Assembly: GCA_034434235.1 (NCBI GenBank)
Contig: DAOTZV010000004.1
Coordinates: forward strand, 23,132-87,131
Direction: 5' to 3'
Source of the DNA: CAKZKT01 sp034434235
GTDB taxonomy: Bacteria; Chloroflexota; Anaerolineae; CG2-30-64-16
DNA: 64,000 nucleotides
Under the pieces are notes generated by a model, which worked only from the letters and a program-made list of their open reading frames with translations, had not been told where the DNA came from and did not search any database. Position numbers and translations under genes: made by a program. Within the stretch, counting starts at the first letter, position 1, and each line of letters opens with the position of its first letter. This document shows, one piece after another, positions 59,924-64,000 of this stretch.

Positions 59924-61888
59924 ATGAACTTGATCACCATCGAACACGTCTACAAACAATTCGGCGAGCGTCCTCTGCTGGAAGACGTCAACCTGCTCAT
60001 CAACCGCGAGGACCGCATCGGCCTGATCGGCATCAACGGCAGCGGCAAGAGCACGCTGTTGCGGATGATCGCCGGCCTGGAGCCGGCCGACGCCGGGCAG
60101 ATCACGGCCTGGGGCGGCGTGCGCATCCACTATCTGCCGCAAGAGCCGATCCTCGATGAGACCCTCTCGGTGCTCGACCTCCTCTTCCGCAGCGACTCCC
60201 CGCGCATGCAGCTCGTGCGGGCATACGAGGAGGCGGCCGCCAACCTCGAACGCGATCCGAACGATCCGCGCGAACAGGAGCGCTTCGCCCATCTCAGCGC
60301 CGAGATGACCCGGCTGAACGGCTGGGCGGCCGAGACGAGCGCCAAGGCCATCCTCTCGCGGCTGGGGATTTCCGACTTCGCCATGCCGGTCGCCGCGCTC
60401 AGCGGCGGGATGCGCAAGCGCGTGGCCCTGGCCCGGGTGCTGCTGGACGTCGAAGATGTGGCGGCCGACGCGTCGGCCCATCTGCTGGTCCTGGACGAGC
60501 CCACCAATCACGTGGACGCGGACACGATAGACTGGCTGGAGCAATACCTGCTCGCCACCCCGGCCGCGCTCCTCATGGTCACCCACGACCGCTACTTCTT
60601 GAATCGGGTCGTCAATCGCATCGTGGAGCTGGACCGTCGCCAACTGATCAGCTATCCGGGCAACTACACACACTACCTGGAACAATCGGCCGAGCGGCAC
60701 GAACGGCTGGTGCGGGCGGAAGAGAACCGCCGCCGCACCCTCCGCCGCGAGCTGGAATGGCTGCGACGCAGTCCGATGGCGCGCGGCACCAAACAGAAGG
60801 CCCGCAAGCAACGCGTCGCGGAACTCCAGCAGCTCCGCTATGATAGCCGGGAAGAGCGCGTGGCGATCCGCCTGGCCGGCCGTCGGCTGGGCAAAAAGGT
60901 GCTGGAGGCGCGCGGGCTCTGCAAATCCTACGGCAACCTGCAGGTGCTCCGCAACCTCGACTTCGACCTGGCGCCCGGCGACCGGATCGGCATCATCGGG
61001 CCGAACGGTGCCGGCAAGAGCACCTTTCTGGACATCCTGGCGGGAGTCCAGGCGGCCGATGCCGGCGCCGTGACCTGGGGCGACACCGTCCATCTGGGCT
61101 ACTATGACCAGCGCAACGTAGCCCTCGACGATACCCTGCGGGTCATTGACTTCATCAAGGCCGAGGCCGAGCTGATCCGCGCGGAAGAGCGACGCAAGCC
61201 CGCCTGGCTGCAAGACGAAGACTCACTCCACCTGGTGGATGCCGCCCAGATGCTAGAGTGGTTCCTCTTCCCGCGCTCCCAACAGCAGGCGCGCATCGGC
61301 TCGCTGAGCGGCGGCGAGCGGCGCCGGCTCTACCTGCTGCGCACGCTGATCCACCGGCCCAACGTGCTCCTGCTCGACGAGCCGACCAACGATCTGGACA
61401 TCCAGACCCTGACGGTGTTAGAGGAGTTCCTCGACCACTTCCAGGGTTGTCTGATCGTCGCCAGCCACGACCGCTACTTCCTGGACCGCACGGTGGATCT
61501 GCTCTACAGCTTCGCGCCGGGCGGCATCGTGGCCGGGCCGTATCCCGCGCCCTACGAGACCTATCGCCAGTTGCGCGAAGCAGAGGCCGCGGCCAAGGCC
61601 CCTCCGCCCCGGCCGGCCGAACCCAAAGAAACGCCCCGGCGCAGCGCGCCGCGGCCGGCCCCAGCGCGAAGGCTCACCTGGAAAGAACAGCGCGAGCTTG
61701 CAAGCCTCGAAGCGCGCCTGGCCGAGCTGGAAACAGAGAAGGCCGCGCTGCAAGCCGAGATCAACGCGTGCGGCAGCGACTACATCCGCCTGGCCGCGCT
61801 TGCCGACCGCCTGCGAGAGCTGGAGGCCGAGGCCGATGCCGCGGCCGAACGCTGGCTGGCGCTGGCCGAACTGGCCTCGGCCGCGTAG
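59924..61888 (+). CDS. ABC-F family ATPase (Uup-like)
   Basis: ABC-F proteins are cytosolic tandem ATPases that act on the ribosome. This one has 654 residues. First ATPase: LIGINGSGKSTLLRM, ALSGGMRKRVALARVL, LLVLDEPTNHVDADTIDWLE. Linker of about 70 residues with many Arg/Lys (RRTLRRELEWLRRSPMARGT). Second ATPase: IIGPNGAGKSTFLDI, SLSGGERRRLYLLRTL, VLLLDEPTNDLDIQTLTVLE. The C-terminal coiled coil (KEQRELASLEARLAELETEK) is the DNA/rRNA-binding tail seen in Uup. It is the only plus-strand gene in the last 27 kb and is probably unrelated to the sugar genes. Confidence 0.94.
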   Translation: MNLITIEHVYKQFGERPLLEDVNLLINREDRIGLIGINGSGKSTLLRMIAGLEPADAGQITAWGGVRIHYLPQEPILDETLSVLDLLFRSDSPRMQLVRAYEEAAANLERDPNDPREQERFAHLSAEMTRLNGWAAETSAKAILSRLGISDFAMPVAALSGGMRKRVALARVLLDVEDVAADASAHLLVLDEPTNHVDADTIDWLEQYLLATPAALLMVTHDRYFLNRVVNRIVELDRRQLISYPGNYTHYLEQSAERHERLVRAEENRRRTLRRELEWLRRSPMARGTKQKARKQRVAELQQLRYDSREERVAIRLAGRRLGKKVLEARGLCKSYGNLQVLRNLDFDLAPGDRIGIIGPNGAGKSTFLDILAGVQAADAGAVTWGDTVHLGYYDQRNVALDDTLRVIDFIKAEAELIRAEERRKPAWLQDEDSLHLVDAAQMLEWFLFPRSQQQARIGSLSGGERRRLYLLRTLIHRPNVLLLDEPTNDLDIQTLTVLEEFLDHFQGCLIVASHDRYFLDRTVDLLYSFAPGGIVAGPYPAPYETYRQLREAEAAAKAPPPRPAEPKETPRRSAPRPAPARRLTWKEQRELASLEARLAELETEKAALQAEINACGSDYIRLAALADRLRELEAEADAAAERWLALAELASAA

Positions 61889-63064
61889 CTAATCCTCGAA
61901 CGGCCAGATCATGTACAGATTGACCTTCCCTCCGTAATCCGAAGCATAGAGGATCCGGTCGCCGTTCCAGCTCCAGGTCGGGTGGCAGTGAGCCGTCTGC
62001 GTATGCCACGACGTCTTGTGGTTGCAGAGCACCTTCAGCGTGGCCGGCTCCCGCGCGATATCAATCAGCACCAGATCGTCCACGTCGTCGCCGACGAGCA
62101 ACGTGTTGTCGGGGTTGGCATGGTAGTGGTTGCAGTAGAACGGCATGTCAATGCGCTTCACCACGTTGCCGTTGCGGTCGGCCAACCCCACGAACGGCGT
62201 CATGACGTTCTGATTGACCGGCACCTCGGTCGCCACGGCCTGGGTGCGAGACGAGGTGATGGTGCCGTCGTGGCCCGGGCCGCGGTTGTCGAAGAAGAGA
62301 TAGCCGTCCTGCGTCCAGAACTCGTGGCCCACCGAATCCTGCTCGTCCTGGCGGAAGCACGGCTTCGCCTCGCGCGCGACGAAATCGAGCAGCCAGATGC
62401 GCTGGGTCACCAGGTTCCACGGCCCTTCGTGACAGTACGACCCGATGGTGGGATCATCGGGGCAGAACTGGAAATGGCCAACCCAATGCGTGTCCTTGAA
62501 CGCATCGAACCAGCCGGAGCCGTCCAGGTAGGCCACCGTGATCCGGCCATCTTTGATGAGGTAGAACGACTCCTTGAAGCCGGTGTAGTTCGGCCCGCGC
62601 GGCACGTTGACGTTCTCGTTGCGGCAGAAGGCCACATAGCGCCGGTTGCAGGCGATGGACGGCGCGCCCAGGCTATAGTTGCCCGTCTCCTCGTAGATCA
62701 CGGTCGTCTTGCCGGTGGCCGGTTCGAGCTTCTTCAGCAAATTGCCGGTCTTGTAGACGATGATCTCACTGTCGGGGGTCTTCGTGCACGCCACCACCGG
62801 CTGCGGCTCGTCGGTCAACTGCACGATCTCGCCCGTGTCCAGGTTCATGCGGAACAGGTTATAGAGCGGCTCCTCGTGCGGCAGTTTGTCCTCGCCCGAC
62901 GCGCGATCCGACTTGAAAATGATCTCGTTCTTGCGGCTGTCGAACGAGTTCTCGGTGAAGTACAGATGGTAGTTGTTGCCGACGGACGTCAGCTTGCGGA
63001 CGCGACGTCCGGTCTTCTCGTCTCGGAATTCTTGCATCTCCGAGCGCCAGGTATCTCCGATCAT
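61889..63064 (-). CDS. ogl: Oligogalacturonate lyase (PL22)
   Basis: Ogl cleaves saturated and unsaturated oligogalacturonides (mainly dimers) to the 5-keto-4-deoxyuronate used by KduI/KduD. It is a seven-bladed beta-propeller enzyme of 391 residues. TSVGNNYHLYFTENSFDSRK, NVPRGPNYTGFKESFYLI, VGHFQFCPDDPTIGSYCHEG and TAHCHPTWSWNGDRILYASD carry the histidines of the Mn2+ and substrate site. There is no signal peptide, so it acts inside the cell. GGAG precedes the ATG. It lies 35 bp after the TIM-barrel isomerase gene and ends 1 bp from the convergent ABC-F gene. Confidence 0.92.
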   Translation of the reverse strand: MIGDTWRSEMQEFRDEKTGRRVRKLTSVGNNYHLYFTENSFDSRKNEIIFKSDRASGEDKLPHEEPLYNLFRMNLDTGEIVQLTDEPQPVVACTKTPDSEIIVYKTGNLLKKLEPATGKTTVIYEETGNYSLGAPSIACNRRYVAFCRNENVNVPRGPNYTGFKESFYLIKDGRITVAYLDGSGWFDAFKDTHWVGHFQFCPDDPTIGSYCHEGPWNLVTQRIWLLDFVAREAKPCFRQDEQDSVGHEFWTQDGYLFFDNRGPGHDGTITSSRTQAVATEVPVNQNVMTPFVGLADRNGNVVKRIDMPFYCNHYHANPDNTLLVGDDVDDLVLIDIAREPATLKVLCNHKTSWHTQTAHCHPTWSWNGDRILYASDYGGKVNLYMIWPFED

Positions 63065-63099
63065 GGTTTGTGCTCCGTTAACGAATGGATTGACAGGCC

Positions 63100-63927
63100 T
63101 CAGCGGCCGATCCGCGCGCGCAACTCCTCCATGTGGCGCACGAAGGCCGGAAACGCGACTCCGGCATCCGGCAGGTACGGATGCCACTTCTTCTCCCATT
63201 CCAGGGTGTAGTAGCCGGCATAGCCGGCCGCCAGCAACAGGTCCAGACAATCGGCCAACGGCAACAGGCCCTCGCCGACCAGGCAGAGCCGATCCCGGCC
63301 GGTTGTGCGGTCGCGCTGCGCGTCTTTCCAGTGGGTGTTGATGACCCGCGGGCCGAGCTGCCGCCAGGTGAACGCGGGCGTCTCCTCGCCGGTCCAATAC
63401 GGGTGCTTCACGTCCCAACAGACGCCGACCTCTTGCGGATCGGTATCGGCGATCAGCGCCAACAGGTCCGCGCTGTGCGTCCAGGCATCGTGCGTCTCGA
63501 CGGCGAGCATCACGCCCGTCCCCCGCACGATCTCGGCCATGCGCGCCAGCGTCTCGCGGCCGCGCGCCAGGCCGTCGGCCCGGCTCAGGCCTCGCAGGTC
63601 GCCGGGGAAGACGCGAATCTGCCCCGCGGCGAAGCGCACGCACAGCTCGACCAGGCGGCGGATCTCGTCGAGGCTACGCTCGCGCTCCTCCTCGTTCTGC
63701 CAGACGAGCCGCGCGCTGGCAGAGAAACAGGAGACCGCCAGGCCGGCATCGCGCAGCCGCGCCGCGGTCGTCGCGAGGTCGCTGCTGAACTCCGGCAGCT
63801 CCCACAGGTTGAAGGTTCCGCGCAGGCCGCGGAAGTCCACCGCGTGATAGCCGTAACGCGGCAGCCGCTCGATGAGGGTCGGCAGGTCCCAATCGAGACA
63901 GCCGAGGGTGCTGGTTGCGTACTTCAT
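63100..63927 (-). CDS. Sugar phosphate isomerase/epimerase (xylose isomerase-like TIM barrel)
   Basis: This is an AP-endonuclease-2-fold enzyme of 275 residues. MKYATSTLGCLDWDLPTLIE, RYGYHAVDFRGLRG, GVMLAVETHDAWTHSADLLA (metal Glu), VGVCWDVKHPYWTGEETPAF (metal Asp), VINTHWKDAQ and YYTLEWEKKWHP (last metal Glu) match the IolE/IolI/hydroxypyruvate-isomerase superfamily. Substrate is likely a keto sugar or keto-uronate. The ATG overlaps the stop of an upstream gene (ATGA). GAGGAG stands upstream. Confidence 0.88.
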   Translation of the reverse strand: MKYATSTLGCLDWDLPTLIERLPRYGYHAVDFRGLRGTFNLWELPEFSSDLATTAARLRDAGLAVSCFSASARLVWQNEEERERSLDEIRRLVELCVRFAAGQIRVFPGDLRGLSRADGLARGRETLARMAEIVRGTGVMLAVETHDAWTHSADLLALIADTDPQEVGVCWDVKHPYWTGEETPAFTWRQLGPRVINTHWKDAQRDRTTGRDRLCLVGEGLLPLADCLDLLLAAGYAGYYTLEWEKKWHPYLPDAGVAFPAFVRHMEELRARIGR

Positions 63928-64000
63928 GGTTGCTCCTCGGTAGATCGCGCACCGTTGACGAGATCGGCGTCCGCGCGCTCCGTGCGCCAGTAGGCGGCGC
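63924..64000 (-). CDS. 3' end of an unidentified gene (continues past the window)
   Basis: On the minus strand an open frame enters from the window edge and ends AAYWRTERADADLVNGARST followed by EEQP and TGA. That stop overlaps the start of the isomerase gene by 4 bp (ATGA), as in several other gene pairs here. The other two frames in this piece lack such a junction. Only 24 residues are visible; they resemble the tail of many oxidoreductases but no family can be claimed. Confidence 0.5.
   Translation of the reverse strand, partial: AAYWRTERADADLVNGARSTEEQP

Overview
The window is a high-GC bacterial chromosome segment, most like a Chloroflexota (Anaerolineae-type) genome. This is an inference from gene style: lipoproteins with Pro/Thr/Ala-rich linkers, an Opp-like transporter behind a LacI regulator, MoxR-DUF58-DUF4129 and CcmF/CcmH blocks, and many short palindromic or 7-8 bp intergenic repeats. 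No rRNA or tRNA gene was seen. Genes are dense and often overlap by 4 bp (ATGA).

Layout. 1-1000: 3' end of aspS, then a probable 6S RNA with its own promoter and a shared bidirectional terminator. 1003-6377 (minus): pepF, rtcA and a glycyl-radical-enzyme activase in an overlapping operon, then a HlyD-like lipoprotein. 6474-10081 (minus): amidohydrolase, membrane glycosyltransferase, small membrane protein. 10192-17828 (minus): lacI followed by a complete family-5 (Opp-like) ABC transporter, probably for an oligosaccharide. 17943-19280: an unrecognised protein, probably from a leaderless mRNA. 19591-24883 (plus): PAC2 protein and a DUF4129/MoxR/DUF58 envelope operon. 24964-30177 (plus): cytochrome c maturation (CcmH, thioredoxin, CcmF, CcmI-like) with two zinc-ribbon proteins and a Nudix enzyme. 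30146-33889: a GlnE-type adenylyltransferase with two ACT domains between its catalytic halves. 33948-36219: orphan sugar-binding lipoprotein, a 31-bp repeat array, an HExxH protein.

36239-63927 (nearly all minus) is a sugar-acid catabolic region: P1 peptidase, GH4 glycosidase, GHMP kinase, GalU, CDGSH protein, SMP-30 lactonase, Gnd, a LarA-type nickel epimerase homologue, a truncated cyclase, zinc alcohol dehydrogenase, mannonate-type SDR, UxaE, UxaC, FGGY kinase, phosphotriesterase-like protein, MFS, GNAT, NagB, NagA, KduD, IolB/KduI-like isomerase, oligogalacturonate lyase and a TIM-barrel isomerase. Two toxin-antitoxin modules sit inside it, and an ABC-F ATPase is on the plus strand.

The main hypothesis is that part of this region encodes a pectin/hexuronate route that avoids the 2-keto-3-deoxygluconate branch. 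Galacturonate would go to tagaturonate (UxaC), fructuronate (UxaE) and mannonate (SDR). It would then be epimerised to gluconate by the LarA homologue, phosphorylated by the FGGY kinase and decarboxylated by Gnd. No mannonate dehydratase, KDG kinase or KDPG aldolase gene is visible here. Other points of note are the GlnE-ACT-ACT fusion, the 6S RNA, and palindromic repeats that have entered coding sequences in frame.
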